A DNA stretch of 64,000 bases. Origin: Bowmanella sp. JS7-9 (GTDB lineage: Bacteria; Pseudomonadota; Gammaproteobacteria; Enterobacterales; Alteromonadaceae). Each line of letters opens with the position of its first letter. Within the stretch, counting starts at the first letter, position 1. Shown piece by piece: positions 38,257 through 47,807 of the stretch. A program made the translations under genes and the position numbers. The stretch covers positions 124,001 through 188,000 of the forward strand of contig NZ_JXSY01000015.1 of NCBI RefSeq assembly GCF_004329715.1, written 5' to 3'. Under the pieces are notes generated by a model, which saw only the letters and a list, made by a program, of their open reading frames with translations, had not been told where the DNA came from and did no database searches.

Positions 38257-38344
38257 AAAAAAGGCCCTGTTTTCGTTGTATGTAGAAGGCGCCCATTTGC
38301 TAAAAAGCTGGCTGTCTTTTTGTTTCTTGTTATTCGGTAAAGTC

Positions 38345-38442
38345 TCTATCTTCAGGTCGGTTGCAGCTTGCCCCCACAATTTGTATACCGACCTTTTTCT
38401 AATTCTATCTTCAACTCAGTTGCCAGTGCTTGCCCCCGCATT
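38345..38442. repeat. Two tandem repeats after flagellin 2, each a hairpin with a C/G-rich loop
   Basis: Unit 1 (38345-38381) and unit 2 (38404-38442) both begin TCTATCTTCA and share GTTGC and CTTGCCCCC. In unit 1 AGGTCGGT pairs with ACCGACCT; in unit 2 TTGCC pairs with GGCAA. Both loops carry the GCTTGCCCCC core. The rest of 38257-38463 shows no gene. Confidence 0.55.
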
Positions 38443-38463
38443 ACCCGGCAAAAGAGGGATCAT

Positions 38464-39288
38464 TTAGCCTCCCAATAACTGTAAGGCTGCCTGCGGCCGT
38501 TGATTGGCCTGGCCCAGCACCGTGATGCTGGCTTGCTGGATGATCTGCCAGCGAGTTAATTCTGCTGTTTCCTGCGCAAAGTCTGTATCGCGGATCCGTG
38601 ATCTTGCTGCGGATACGTTCTCTGAAATATTGCTCAGGTTACGAATGGTTGACTGAAAACGGTTTTGAATCGCACCCAATTCCGCCCGGGTGGCATTCAC
38701 TGCCGAGATAGCGGCAACCACTTGCCCCAATGCACGAGATGCATTGGCGATATTGCTGATATCTACATTAACGCCCAGCCCAGAGGTGGTGTAACCGTTG
38801 GGGCGAGAGATATTAATGCTGATGGTTTGACCCGCATTGGCACCGACCAGGAAGCGAGAGGAAAAATCGCCAGTCAAAATATACTGACTTCCAAACGTGG
38901 TGGTTTGTGCAATTCGGGTGATCTCGGTTTTCAGCGCTGACACTTCTTTTTGCAGAGCCAGACGGTCCGCCGAGGCGTTGATACCGTTTTGTGCCTGAAT
39001 AGCCAGTACACGAATCCGCTGCAATGCATTGGTAATTTCCTGCATCGCACCTTCTGCGGTCTGCGCCAGCGAAATACCGTCATTGGCATTACGCACCGCC
39101 ATGTCCAGGCCCAGAATCTGGCTGGTCATGCGCTCGGAAATTTGTAATCCGGCGGCATCATCTTTGGCACTGTTGATTCGATAGCCTGACGACAGACGCT
39201 CGAATGCAACACTCAAATTATTATTGGACGTGAACAGCTGCCGACGCGCATTCAGCGACGACACGTTCGTGCTAACGAACAGGCTCAT
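38464..39288 (-). CDS. Flagellin 2
   Basis: Filament protein of 274 residues, nearly identical to flagellin 1 at both ends: [29 protein letters not shown] and the C-terminal [24 protein letters not shown] with [13 protein letters not shown]. The centre (about residues 140-195) differs, with [15 protein letters not shown] and [12 protein letters not shown]. The ribosome site is TTAGGAGAGA. Only a weak sigma-28-like site is seen upstream (39431-39458). It is the middle gene of the three. Confidence 0.95.
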   Translation of the reverse strand: MSLFVSTNVSSLNARRQLFTSNNNLSVAFERLSSGYRINSAKDDAAGLQISERMTSQILGLDMAVRNANDGISLAQTAEGAMQEITNALQRIRVLAIQAQNGINASADRLALQKEVSALKTEITRIAQTTTFGSQYILTGDFSSRFLVGANAGQTISINISRPNGYTTSGLGVNVDISNIANASRALGQVVAAISAVNATRAELGAIQNRFQSTIRNLSNISENVSAARSRIRDTDFAQETAELTRWQIIQQASITVLGQANQRPQAALQLLGG

Positions 39289-39430
39289 TTTTTCTCTCCT
39301 AACTTGAATTTTGTTGCCGCCAGACTGTTGTTTTTATTAGCTGTCTTTAGCGGTTGCCGGCCCTGTTATTTTTATTGGTAGCTCGGCGGGCGTGCTTATT
39401 ATTTTTTTTATTGCACTGCCTTTGCGATAT

Positions 39431-39458
39431 GTATCGTGTGAGGAGGAAATTTACTTGA
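39431..39458 (-). promoter_or_regulatory. Weak sigma-28-like site before flagellin 2
   Basis: The minus strand has TCAAGTAA, twelve bases, then CACGATAC, about 140 bp before the start codon. Each half matches five of eight consensus bases. The rest of 39289-39513 shows no gene or strong signal. Confidence 0.3.
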
Positions 39459-39513
39459 GATAATTTTTTGACAAATCAATTAAGTGATTGTTTTTTAAGG
39501 AATTAAAAACACG

Positions 39514-39540
39514 AAAAAAGCCGGGGGACAAGCCCCGGCT
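39514..39540 (-). terminator. Terminator of flagellin 3
   Basis: The minus strand has AGCCGGGG/CCCCGGCT with a 6-base loop and a run of T. It lies about 110 bp after the flagellin 3 stop. Confidence 0.9.
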
Positions 39541-39544
39541 AATC

Positions 39545-39641
39545 GCTCTTCGTTAGGAGAGAGTGAGCGAAACTCTCTACCGTTTGGTCAGATTCCCCTC
39601 ACTACCTCTGGCGTCAAATGCTCAAACGGAAGGATGAAGAG
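39545..39641. other. Structured element after flagellin 3
   Basis: CTCTTC (39546-39551) can pair with GAAGAG (39636-39641), enclosing CCGTTTG (39580-39586) with CAAACGG (39623-39629) and an AGAGAGT/ACTCTCT hairpin, a three-way-junction layout. The middle carries CTCACTACCTCTGGCGT on the plus strand, shared with the element after flagellin 2. Confidence 0.5.
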
Positions 39642-39652
39642 AAAGTGTCTTA

Positions 39653-40477
39653 TTAACCCAGCAGTGACAACGCCGCTTGTGGACGCTGGTTCGCCTGGCT
39701 CAGTACAGTGATACTGGCCTGTTGAATAATCTGGTTACGGGTCAATTCCGCGGTTTCAGTTGCGAAGTCAGTGTCACGAATACGTGAACGGGCTGCTGCA
39801 ACGTTCTCTGAGATATTGCTCAGGTTACGGATAGTAGATTGGAAACGGTTCTGCAGCGCACCGAGGTCAGCACGTGCCGCACCAATGGTAGACAGAGCTT
39901 TGTCTACTGATGCCAGCGCACCAGAGGCGTCAGAGAAAGTTGAAACTTTCATATCAGCCAGGTTCAGACCAGATGTACCGTAGCCGCCTGTGTTTTTCAG
40001 GGCGACGTCGATAGTTTGACCACCGTTTGCACCGACCAGGAAGGTAGCTGACAGATCGCCTTTCAGCAGATCCAGGCCTCCGAACTGGGTGGTTTGGCCG
40101 ATACGGCTAATCTCTGTTTTCAGTGCAGACACTTCTTTTTGCAGTGCCAGACGGTCAGCAGATGAGTTGATACCGTTTTGTGATTGTACCGCCAACTGAC
40201 GAATACGTTGCAGTGAAGACGAAATCTCGCCCATTGCACCTTCAGCGGTTTGCACCAGTGAAATCGCATCGTTAGCGTTACGTACCGCTTGATCCAGGCC
40301 TTGGACCTGAGAAGTCAAACGATCAGAAATTTGCAGACCTGCCGCATCGTCAGCCGCGCGGTTAATACGGAAACCGGACGACAAACGCTCGAACGAGGTA
40401 TTCAAAGATTGTGATGAATTGAACAGTTGACGTTGTGCGTTTAACGCAGAAACGTTGGTGTTGACAAACATGCCCAT
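39653..40477 (-). CDS. Flagellin 3 (likely major, sigma-28 driven)
   Basis: Filament protein of 274 residues from the ATG at 40475-40477, set at good distance from AGGAGAG; this MGMFVNTN start aligns with the MSLFVSTN starts of the other two. It differs more from them: [31 protein letters not shown] and a [14 protein letters not shown] block. The C-terminus [24 protein letters not shown] is typical and it ends [12 protein letters not shown]. It has the best sigma-28 site of the three and its own terminator, so it is likely the major flagellin (inference). Confidence 0.95.
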   Translation of the reverse strand: MGMFVNTNVSALNAQRQLFNSSQSLNTSFERLSSGFRINRAADDAAGLQISDRLTSQVQGLDQAVRNANDAISLVQTAEGAMGEISSSLQRIRQLAVQSQNGINSSADRLALQKEVSALKTEISRIGQTTQFGGLDLLKGDLSATFLVGANGGQTIDVALKNTGGYGTSGLNLADMKVSTFSDASGALASVDKALSTIGAARADLGALQNRFQSTIRNLSNISENVAAARSRIRDTDFATETAELTRNQIIQQASITVLSQANQRPQAALSLLG

Positions 40478-40606
40478 GGGACTCTCTCCTACACTCTTCA
40501 GTCCAGCATTAGCTGGCAATCAGCCTTACGACTGACGGTTTAAACACTACAAAGTGACAACCATTTGCACTGGCAAACAGATTGTTACTGGCTCTCTCGG
40601 TTACAG

Positions 40607-40633
40607 TTATCGACCCTGCCTGAGATCCCTTTA
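40607..40633 (-). promoter_or_regulatory. Sigma-28 promoter of flagellin 3
   Basis: The minus strand reads TAAAGGGA, eleven bases, GTCGATAA, a near-consensus FliA promoter. It leaves a leader of about 125 bases. The surrounding gap 40478-40736 has no gene; a weak plus-strand TGGCAAACAGATTGTT at 40571-40586 is not a proper sigma-54 site because the -12 GC is GT. Confidence 0.8.
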
Positions 40634-40736
40634 GAAAAAATTTTGTATAAAATCGCCAAAAAGCCGGTGAAGCCTTCCACACACATCGCTAAGCTATTGA
40701 ACAAACATGCAAAAATATCGGTGATAAAAAGCGCAA

Positions 40737-41687
40737 ATGAGTACAAAAAAGCAACTCTGGCGTCTGACTCAGGACAACAAGCACAACGCCTTTGGCGACT
40801 TAGTGGTATTTGCTGACCAACTCATTTGTTGCTTTCGGCGTGCGTCGGCGCATGTCAGTCCGGATGGCGTGGTCAGGTTGTTAACGATTAACCCGCAGGG
40901 AGCGATTTTACGGGTGGCAACAATTTGCCGGCCAAATATCGATTTGCGTGATCCCAAGCTGAGTGTGATGCCTGATGGACGATTAATGTTGTTAGTTTAC
41001 GGTCGTCATTTTGATGCAAACCAAAAACATCTGTATTCACAAAGTTATGTGGCATTTAGCCACGATGGCATCAGCTTTTCCGCGCTTCGGCCGCTGGCCA
41101 AACGTAACTGGTGGTTGTGGCGTTTGCGTTGGGACAAGCAGCAAGCCGGCGGATTTGCTTATAACCGTCGCGCCGAGCAAGTGGATTTTTATCTGGGTAA
41201 CCCACTAGGTACGTTCGAATGTGTTGCCCCCGGCGCGCTGTCAAAAAGCCGCCATCAACGTGGCTACCCGAATGAGTCAGATCTGTGTTTTGACGGTAAA
41301 GGTAATGCTGTTGCCATCGTGCGACGCGACGCGGATAGCGGACGCGCACAACTGGGGCATGCGCGATTCCCTTACACAAACTGGCATTGGCAGGATTTGC
41401 CGTTTTATATTGGTAGCCCGGTGTTATGCGCCGATGGAGAGCAATTTTTGGTGGCCGGGCGTATTTTCCGCAACTTCAAACCCTATCAGGGTATTTTCCG
41501 GCTGGATATGAATTCAGGTAAACCCCGCGACGCGCAGCTATTGCCAAGTGGCGGAGACTGCGGTTACCCGGGACTGGTTAAATGGCAGGGCTCTTTGTGG
41601 CTAAGTTATTACAGCTCTCACGAGTCGGCAGCAAGTGATATCTACTTGTGCCGCCTGAACCCGGATAGCTTACAGATAATCGAATAA
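40737..41687 (+). CDS. Sialidase-superfamily beta-propeller protein
   Basis: A 316-residue protein without signal peptide, so cytosolic as drawn. It resembles exo-alpha-sialidase-like BNR propellers: HNAFGDLVVFADQLICCFRRASAHVSPDG at the start (quoted in part: HNAFGDLVVF, CFRRASAHVS), then IDLRDPKLSVMPDGRLMLL, an Asp-box-like SHDGISFS, NESDLCFDGKGNAVAIVRRD and a final LSYYSSHE. Arg, Asp, Glu and Tyr residues suited to a sialidase-type site are present, but activity is not proven. It is the only non-flagellar gene between flagellins and flgL, and its last 18 bp overlap flgL on the other strand. Confidence 0.7.
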   Translation: MSTKKQLWRLTQDNKHNAFGDLVVFADQLICCFRRASAHVSPDGVVRLLTINPQGAILRVATICRPNIDLRDPKLSVMPDGRLMLLVYGRHFDANQKHLYSQSYVAFSHDGISFSALRPLAKRNWWLWRLRWDKQQAGGFAYNRRAEQVDFYLGNPLGTFECVAPGALSKSRHQRGYPNESDLCFDGKGNAVAIVRRDADSGRAQLGHARFPYTNWHWQDLPFYIGSPVLCADGEQFLVAGRIFRNFKPYQGIFRLDMNSGKPRDAQLLPSGGDCGYPGLVKWQGSLWLSYYSSHESAASDIYLCRLNPDSLQIIE

Positions 41688-42890
41688 ACTGAGGTTGGTC
41701 ACCCGGCCGAATGTTTGCTGGGCAGCCTGCAGTGCGGTTTCCTGCTTGGATAATTCGGAAATGGCCTCAGCGTAATCCACATCCTCAATTTTACCCCGTG
41801 CAGTTTTAAGGGTAATTTCCTGATCCAGATTAGTCTCATACACTGACTCGGCAACATTCAAGCGCCCACCCACGGCAGAAATGGTGTTACCGATTTGTTT
41901 CTGACCATTATCAATACCGGTCATTACATCGCGGATGGCGTCATCCAGCGCCTGCCCCACCAAATCCGGATCCTGCAATTTCAGGAAAAAGTCATTCAGG
42001 GTCTCTGCCACATTTTTCTTTTGTGGGGTATCGAGCTGGAAGTCTACCGTGTCACCCGGACCGCCATTGAAATTAAATTGCAGGCCCTGATAGTTAAACG
42101 GCACGGTGGGATCATAATCCAGCGTATCCAGTGTCGCCCCCGTGCCCACATTGGTCACGGTAACCTGATTGCCAGCACCATTAACGGTAAAACGCAGGTT
42201 ATTGTTGGCGGCCGTCACCGCATCATAATTATCGCTGAAGAAACGATCGAACTTGGCCTGCTGATCGACAAACACCTTTGCAGATACAGAACCACCGCTA
42301 ACCGTCGCAGTATGACGCGCCAGCACATTTTCAAAAACCAGTTTACCCGAGTCACCGGCCTGAATCGCCACATTGGCTGATATTTGCACCCGGTTAAAGC
42401 CTTCATCGCCTTCAAACTGATATTTATTGCCGGTGGCGGCCGGATTGTAACTAAACGCCGGTGAATGGCTCTGATGCCCGGCAAAAATATAGTCACCATC
42501 GGCATTACGGCTATTCATTAAATCAAACACCTGATCGCGAATTTGCTTAATCTCGAGGCTGATGGCCTCGCGATCATCGGCATTCATAATGCCGTTACCG
42601 GATTGAATCGCCAGTTGACGGGCACGGTTCAACGCATCTGAGATGCTGCTTAATGCGGTTTCCTGCTGCTCCAGTGAACTGGTCACCAGATTATTGTTTT
42701 TTTGGTACTGGGCCATTTGATCCAGCGTTTCAGTTAGCCGAATCACCTGCGCCACACCGACCGGATCGTCCGATGGGGTAATAATGCGCTTACCCGAGGA
42801 GAGTTGTTGCTGAATTTTCGACAAATCGCCCTGATTATCCAGAATGCCCTGAATACTGCGGTCATATAACTGATTAGTGGAAATTCGCAT
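41670..42890 (-). CDS. flgL: Flagellar hook-filament junction protein FlgL (HAP3)
   Basis: Joins the hook (with FlgK) to the filament. It has 406 residues. Flagellin-like ends are seen: MRISTNQLYDRSIQGILDNQ at the N-terminus and KIEDVDYAEAISELSKQETALQAAQQTFGRV at the C-terminus, with a longer central domain than E. coli FlgL. It follows flgK by 7 bp and is the last gene of the flgF-flgL run. Confidence 0.95.
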   Translation of the reverse strand: MRISTNQLYDRSIQGILDNQGDLSKIQQQLSSGKRIITPSDDPVGVAQVIRLTETLDQMAQYQKNNNLVTSSLEQQETALSSISDALNRARQLAIQSGNGIMNADDREAISLEIKQIRDQVFDLMNSRNADGDYIFAGHQSHSPAFSYNPAATGNKYQFEGDEGFNRVQISANVAIQAGDSGKLVFENVLARHTATVSGGSVSAKVFVDQQAKFDRFFSDNYDAVTAANNNLRFTVNGAGNQVTVTNVGTGATLDTLDYDPTVPFNYQGLQFNFNGGPGDTVDFQLDTPQKKNVAETLNDFFLKLQDPDLVGQALDDAIRDVMTGIDNGQKQIGNTISAVGGRLNVAESVYETNLDQEITLKTARGKIEDVDYAEAISELSKQETALQAAQQTFGRVTNLSLFDYL

Positions 42891-42897
42891 AATTCAC

Positions 42898-45030
42898 TTA
42901 CCTGGCTGCACTTAAAATCGTATCAAATAGGGTTTGCGCGGTGCTAAGCAAACGCGCCGACGCCGCATAAGCCTGCTGGAACCGCACCAGATTAGCCGCT
43001 TCCTCGTCCAGACTGACACCAGACACCGACTCGTGCCAGTTTTTCGAATGGGTCAGCATAGCATCGGCCGCCTGATAGGCTATATCGGCAGACGAGACTT
43101 TTTCGCCAATCACCCCCACAGTCGTAGAAAACGCGGCATGAAAGGTGTACTGGTTGGTGCCACCGACCGCCACCGAGGCATTGCGACGCAAAGTATCTAC
43201 GTTCTCCAAATTGGCTAACGCAAGACCATTGCGGTTATCGTCGGTGCCGTCGGTGTTAAAACTCAGGGTAAAGCTATCGCCCGCCTTTGGGATCCCCTGC
43301 AAGCTGAAATCATAGCCCGGATAGTCATTCAATGCGGTCCATGCTGCCGGCCAGCCCGCCTGTGCAGCGCCCTGGCCAAGCAGATTCTCCAGGGTGTTTG
43401 TGCCGGCAACCGTAACGATTACAGTCCCGGCACTATCGCGAATTTCATAGGTATCGGCAGCGGTAAAGTAAATTTCCGCCGGTGCACCAACGCCGCCACC
43501 CGGCGCGGCCCCTGGCCCTTGTAAACTTCCTGCCGCGGTAAATGCAGACGTATCAGGATCGGTATTGGTCGCATCGACTGTGGTATTGGTCACGCTGGTG
43601 CCAATTATGATGGTATCGCCGAGATTATTGATATCCGAGGACACTCTGATTGGCGAGGCCAGCGCCAGATCCTCGCCACGCACAGTATTCATATCCAGAT
43701 ACTGGGCAGCATATTTAGTTGGTTGAATTAAAAATGCATCACCGTCGGCATAACTGGCCGCATCGGGTAGCTCTACCTGTAAGCCATCGGCAATACTGAC
43801 CCATTCACCCGGGCCGGCGTTTACACCGTTATAGGTAAACACCAAGGGGCTACCGTTAATATCGGTGACCGCAGTCCCATCAGGATTCAGTACTTCGACG
43901 GTTAAGTCAGCAGTGGCAGGCGCGCCCGCAGTGGCATTATTGATAGTGATTTTATAATCCGCAGTCGTCAGTTCGTTCGCTCTGCCCGCTTCTACCCGGC
44001 TGTTTAAACGCAATGCCAGATTGCTATTATCTTTGTATTCCATCCCAGCCACAGTGGGCAGGGTGAAAATATCACCGCCTAGCTGACCATCCAGATCCAT
44101 ACCCAAATGGTTTTGTTGGTTAACTGCATCCGCCAGCGCCAATGAGATCTGCCCCAAAGAACGTTGCGCATCATTGAGTAGTTCATCACGGTAGGTATAT
44201 AAGCCACCAATACGGCCACCGACTTCGGTATCCGGCAGGTTAATCGTGACGCCGCGCGTTCCGTTATACAGGCGTAATTCTTTATTATTCGGATCCGGAT
44301 CGCCACTGATTGAAAACACATTAAAGGTGCCATCTTCCATCACCAATGCCTGACCAGTATCCAAATACACCAGGGTTGAGCCATCGTCGCGATTTTGAGT
44401 TTGCAGGCCGACCAGTTCGGATAATTCCAAAATCGCCTGGTCACGCTGATCCATCAACACCCCTGGAGTATCTTTAACGTTCGCGCTCTGGGTAATTTTT
44501 ATCTGTTGATTGATGTCGGCAATCTTCTCAATAAGCGAGTTGGCTCTGTCCGTTAAGGATTCAAATTCAATATTGAGGTCGGATTCCAAATCCTGCGTAT
44601 AGCCTGACAAATAGGCAAAATGGCCCAGCAATGATTCGCCCTCGCCCAACACCAGCGAACGGGCAGCCATATTATTCGGCTCATCCGCAGCGGTTTGCAG
44701 CGATGCAAAAAACTTACTGATACTGGTGCTTAAACTGGCATCACTATTGGCAAACGCCTCATCCAGTAACTGCGCTTTGTCATAATAAGCTTCCAGTTCA
44801 CTAAAATGGCTGGTGTCACGGCGCATTTGATTCAGAGCAAACTGATCCAGCACCCGGGAGGTGTAGCTTTGTCCCACACCGCCATTTTTTTCCGCTTCCA
44901 ATGACGTACGCTGGCGTACATAACCTTCGGTGTTAACATTTGAAATATTGTTACCCGTGGTTTGCAGCAAGGTTTGCTGGGCACGTAATCCCGACGTCGC
45001 AATATTAAGCAGATCTGTTGTTATGGCCAT
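42898..45030 (-). CDS. flgK: Flagellar hook-associated protein FlgK (HAP1)
   Basis: First junction protein on the hook. It has 710 residues; family members vary and this one is on the long side, owing to a Gly/Thr/Asp-rich centre (about 370-600). The N-terminal TSGLRAQQTLLQTTGNNISNVNTEGYVRQ motif and the C-terminal GVSLDEEAANLVRFQQAYAASARLL are diagnostic of the flagellar rod/hook family. It starts 9 bp after flgJ. Confidence 0.95.
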   Translation of the reverse strand: MAITTDLLNIATSGLRAQQTLLQTTGNNISNVNTEGYVRQRTSLEAEKNGGVGQSYTSRVLDQFALNQMRRDTSHFSELEAYYDKAQLLDEAFANSDASLSTSISKFFASLQTAADEPNNMAARSLVLGEGESLLGHFAYLSGYTQDLESDLNIEFESLTDRANSLIEKIADINQQIKITQSANVKDTPGVLMDQRDQAILELSELVGLQTQNRDDGSTLVYLDTGQALVMEDGTFNVFSISGDPDPNNKELRLYNGTRGVTINLPDTEVGGRIGGLYTYRDELLNDAQRSLGQISLALADAVNQQNHLGMDLDGQLGGDIFTLPTVAGMEYKDNSNLALRLNSRVEAGRANELTTADYKITINNATAGAPATADLTVEVLNPDGTAVTDINGSPLVFTYNGVNAGPGEWVSIADGLQVELPDAASYADGDAFLIQPTKYAAQYLDMNTVRGEDLALASPIRVSSDINNLGDTIIIGTSVTNTTVDATNTDPDTSAFTAAGSLQGPGAAPGGGVGAPAEIYFTAADTYEIRDSAGTVIVTVAGTNTLENLLGQGAAQAGWPAAWTALNDYPGYDFSLQGIPKAGDSFTLSFNTDGTDDNRNGLALANLENVDTLRRNASVAVGGTNQYTFHAAFSTTVGVIGEKVSSADIAYQAADAMLTHSKNWHESVSGVSLDEEAANLVRFQQAYAASARLLSTAQTLFDTILSAAR

Positions 45031-45039
45031 TTATCCTGC

Positions 45040-45987
45040 CTACCTCGAACTGGCCGCATTAGCGGCAACTGAACGAACAAAGTCCAGTACTGACATTATT
45101 TTATTGGCGTATTGCGGGTCGGTGGCATAGCCAGCCTGTTGCAATTCGCTGAAAAAGGTTTGTGGGTTATCTGCGACTTTTAAGGCCTCGCTATAGCGCG
45201 GACTATTTTCCAGGGTGCGCACGTAATCCTGCATCGCGTCAGAAAAGCCAGGATAGGCTTTAAACGCTGAGCGCACTTTACTGGCACTGCCATCTTTGTA
45301 TTCCACAGAATCGATAAGGGTGCGGTCACCCTGCCAGTTCTTGCTGGCTTTGATGCCGAACAGATTGTGACTGTTTTGTCCACCCAGCGAGTGGATCATC
45401 TGTTGACCCCATCCGGTTTCTACCGCGGCCTGGGCAATCATCGACAGACCGTCGACCGGTGAATTTTGCGTGGCTTGTTCAGCCAATGGCAGCAGTGCTT
45501 CAACAAATTGCTGTTTATCTGCAAATGCGGCCTGACGGGTACCCATATCAACCCGCGCAGGCTTATCAGTGGATTGATTTTCATTGCTGGTTGCCGCCGG
45601 CACAGCATATACCCGATCCGGACTAACCAGGCTTGCCGGGGTGTAATTAGGATCACCGCCGAGCTGACGCACAATCAGATCCGCTAATCCCAGGCCACCG
45701 GTATTGGATAATTCCGTCGCCAGTTGCTGATCGTGCATATCGCGGTAAAACTTTACCTGCTGCGAATTAAACGGACTGTCTTCGTCGGCCAGTACATCCG
45801 CCGAGTCGCGCATGCTTTTAAGCATCATACGCACAAAAATCGCTTCAAAATGCTTGGCGACTTCCTTCAGTGCGCCCTTCTCATCCTGACGTGCAGCGGT
45901 GCGCAACTTATCCAGACCAGAAAAGTCATTGGCATTGCGCGCGACATCCATTTGCATATCAAGATTGTCAGGTAACATGCTGCTCAT
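45040..45987 (-). CDS. flgJ: Flagellar rod assembly protein / peptidoglycan hydrolase FlgJ
   Basis: Opens the peptidoglycan for the rod and caps it. It has 315 residues. The N-terminal rod-cap domain (about 20-110) has KEVAKHFEAIFVRMMLKSMRDS. The C-terminal glucosaminidase domain (about 155-310) has IAQAAVETGWGQ with the likely catalytic glutamate, and a HNLFGIKAS block. It starts 5 bp after the flgI stop. Confidence 0.95.
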   Translation of the reverse strand: MSSMLPDNLDMQMDVARNANDFSGLDKLRTAARQDEKGALKEVAKHFEAIFVRMMLKSMRDSADVLADEDSPFNSQQVKFYRDMHDQQLATELSNTGGLGLADLIVRQLGGDPNYTPASLVSPDRVYAVPAATSNENQSTDKPARVDMGTRQAAFADKQQFVEALLPLAEQATQNSPVDGLSMIAQAAVETGWGQQMIHSLGGQNSHNLFGIKASKNWQGDRTLIDSVEYKDGSASKVRSAFKAYPGFSDAMQDYVRTLENSPRYSEALKVADNPQTFFSELQQAGYATDPQYANKIMSVLDFVRSVAANAASSR

Positions 45988-45992
45988 CCCAG

Positions 45993-47105
45993 TTAGATAA
46001 CGATTAGCTCGCCCTGTAATGCACCGGCTTCACGCAGCGCTTCCAAGATCGCCATCAGATCGCCAGGTGCTGCGCCCACCTCGTTTACCGCGCGCACTAA
46101 CTGCTCGAGCGTCACGCCGGGGTCAAATTTGAACATGCGAGAATCATCGGCACGCACATCGATAATGCTGTTTTGCGTGACCGCGGTCTGTCCGTCTGCC
46201 AGCGCATTAGGCTGGGATACATTCTGATTTTCGGAAATCGTTACCGTCAGTCCACCATGGGTAATCGCAGCAGGTAACAATCGCACTTGCTGGCCGATCA
46301 CTATGGTGCCGGTGCGGCTGTTGATAATGATCCGCGCTGGTGCTTCTGCCGGGGTAAACTGGAAGTTCTCAAGCGTAGCCAAAAAGCCCACACGCTGACC
46401 CGGGTCCCTGGGCGCAGTAACACGCACGGATGCCGCATCGATGGGGGTTGCAATCTGATAGCCTTTGGCTGGATCCGCGCCGAGCTTTTGATTGATCGTG
46501 TCGGCCAGCGCTTTGGCGGTAGAAAAATCCGGATAATTCAGATTCAGGGTCAGAAAGTCATTTTGGGTAAAGCCACTTTTCACTTCCCGCTCAACCATTG
46601 CCCCTGCCGGAATCCGCCCTACTGTTGGGGTATTACTGACCACTCGCGAGCCGTCAGCGCCCTGCACACCGAAGCCACTGACTACCAGTGACCCCTGCGC
46701 GACAGCATAGACATTGCCGTCCAGACCTTTCAAAAAGGTCTGCAATAAGGTACCGCCGGATAAACTGCCCGCTTCACCAATGGACGACACCGTCACGTCG
46801 ATGGTCTGACCCGGTTTCACAAAGGGCGGCAACTCGGCGTGCACGGCAACGGCCGCGACGTTTTTAATCTTGGGTTTTAAACCATCCGGCACTTTAATCC
46901 CGAAATTGGACAACATGGTGCGAAAGCTCTGTTCAGTAAACGGGCTTTGCTCACCCGTCCCGGCCAAGCCCACAACTAGCCCATAACCAACAAGCTGGTT
47001 ACTGCGCACACCTTGTACTGAGGCCAGATCTTTAATGCGCTGCGCCTGCGCCAGCGGACTGAGCAGCATGGCGAAACAACTGAATAAGACTACTACACGT
47101 TGCAT
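45993..47105 (-). CDS. flgI: Flagellar P-ring protein FlgI
   Basis: Periplasmic P-ring subunit around the rod. It has 370 residues from the ATG at 47103-47105, which has a strong GGGAGG site; the frame can be extended to 47132 but this runs into flgH. A signal peptide ends in AQAQ (about residue 22). Family blocks are [29 protein letters not shown] at the start and [27 protein letters not shown] at the end. Confidence 0.96.
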   Translation of the reverse strand: MQRVVVLFSCFAMLLSPLAQAQRIKDLASVQGVRSNQLVGYGLVVGLAGTGEQSPFTEQSFRTMLSNFGIKVPDGLKPKIKNVAAVAVHAELPPFVKPGQTIDVTVSSIGEAGSLSGGTLLQTFLKGLDGNVYAVAQGSLVVSGFGVQGADGSRVVSNTPTVGRIPAGAMVEREVKSGFTQNDFLTLNLNYPDFSTAKALADTINQKLGADPAKGYQIATPIDAASVRVTAPRDPGQRVGFLATLENFQFTPAEAPARIIINSRTGTIVIGQQVRLLPAAITHGGLTVTISENQNVSQPNALADGQTAVTQNSIIDVRADDSRMFKFDPGVTLEQLVRAVNEVGAAPGDLMAILEALREAGALQGELIVI

Positions 47106-47116
47106 AATGCCTCCCA

Positions 47117-47797
47117 TCAGAATGGCCACCAATCTGAGTTAAAGAATTGGGTTAACCAGCCCTGTTGCTGGGCATTGGCAAATTCACCGGTTCCGCTGTA
47201 CTGAATTCGTGCGTTGGCAATTTTGGTGGAGACCACTTCGTTTTGCGGACTGATATCAGCAGTACGCACAATGCCGGTCAAACGAATATATTCATCACCG
47301 TTATTCAGGGTCAGCCACTTCTCGCCGCGCACCACCAGATTGTCATTGGGCAGCACCTGCACCACAGTCACAGAGATGTTGCCACGCAGGTTGTTGCTCT
47401 GGTTAGTACTGGCATCGCCGCTGAAATCCTGGCTGTTGCCTAATCCAAATTGGATGGACTCTGGACCAATATTCACCGCATTGCCACCGAGGCCAATAAT
47501 CGGGTCAACCGCGACATTGTTACTCTTACTTAGTGCGCTACTGGCAGACTTAGTCGCCGAGGTAGTTTCCTGCAGCACCACAGTAATCAGGTCACCGACA
47601 CGGCGCGCTTTCATATCTGAAAACAGGCTATTAGCGTGGCCTGGCTGGAACAGCGAGCCATCTTCACTGATTTTCTGCGCCGGCATATCCGGAATCACTG
47701 GCGCATAAAACGGATCATTTGGCAGGGTCTCCCTCACCTGAGTGCTACCGCACCCGGCTAGCAAAGACACCAGACAAAACAGGCTTACTAAACGCAT
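47117..47797 (-). CDS. flgH: Flagellar L-ring lipoprotein FlgH
   Basis: Outer-membrane L-ring subunit. It has 226 residues with a lipobox LLAGC (Cys16). Conserved blocks are [27 protein letters not shown] and [22 protein letters not shown], then the [24 protein letters not shown] end. It starts 10 bp after flgG. Confidence 0.96.
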   Translation of the reverse strand: MRLVSLFCLVSLLAGCGSTQVRETLPNDPFYAPVIPDMPAQKISEDGSLFQPGHANSLFSDMKARRVGDLITVVLQETTSATKSASSALSKSNNVAVDPIIGLGGNAVNIGPESIQFGLGNSQDFSGDASTNQSNNLRGNISVTVVQVLPNDNLVVRGEKWLTLNNGDEYIRLTGIVRTADISPQNEVVSTKIANARIQYSGTGEFANAQQQGWLTQFFNSDWWPF

Positions 47798-47807
47798 CTT
47801 TCACCCA

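Noticed and set aside
39561-39634. A 24-codon plus-strand frame starting GTG after AGGAGA in the element past flagellin 3
   Set aside because: The spacing is too short, the frame overlaps paired stems, and it has no counterpart in the other two elements.
40565-40816. An 83-codon plus-strand frame between flagellin 3 and the sialidase-like gene
   Set aside because: It covers the flagellin 3 promoter and overlaps the next gene out of frame; no ribosome site or family resemblance.
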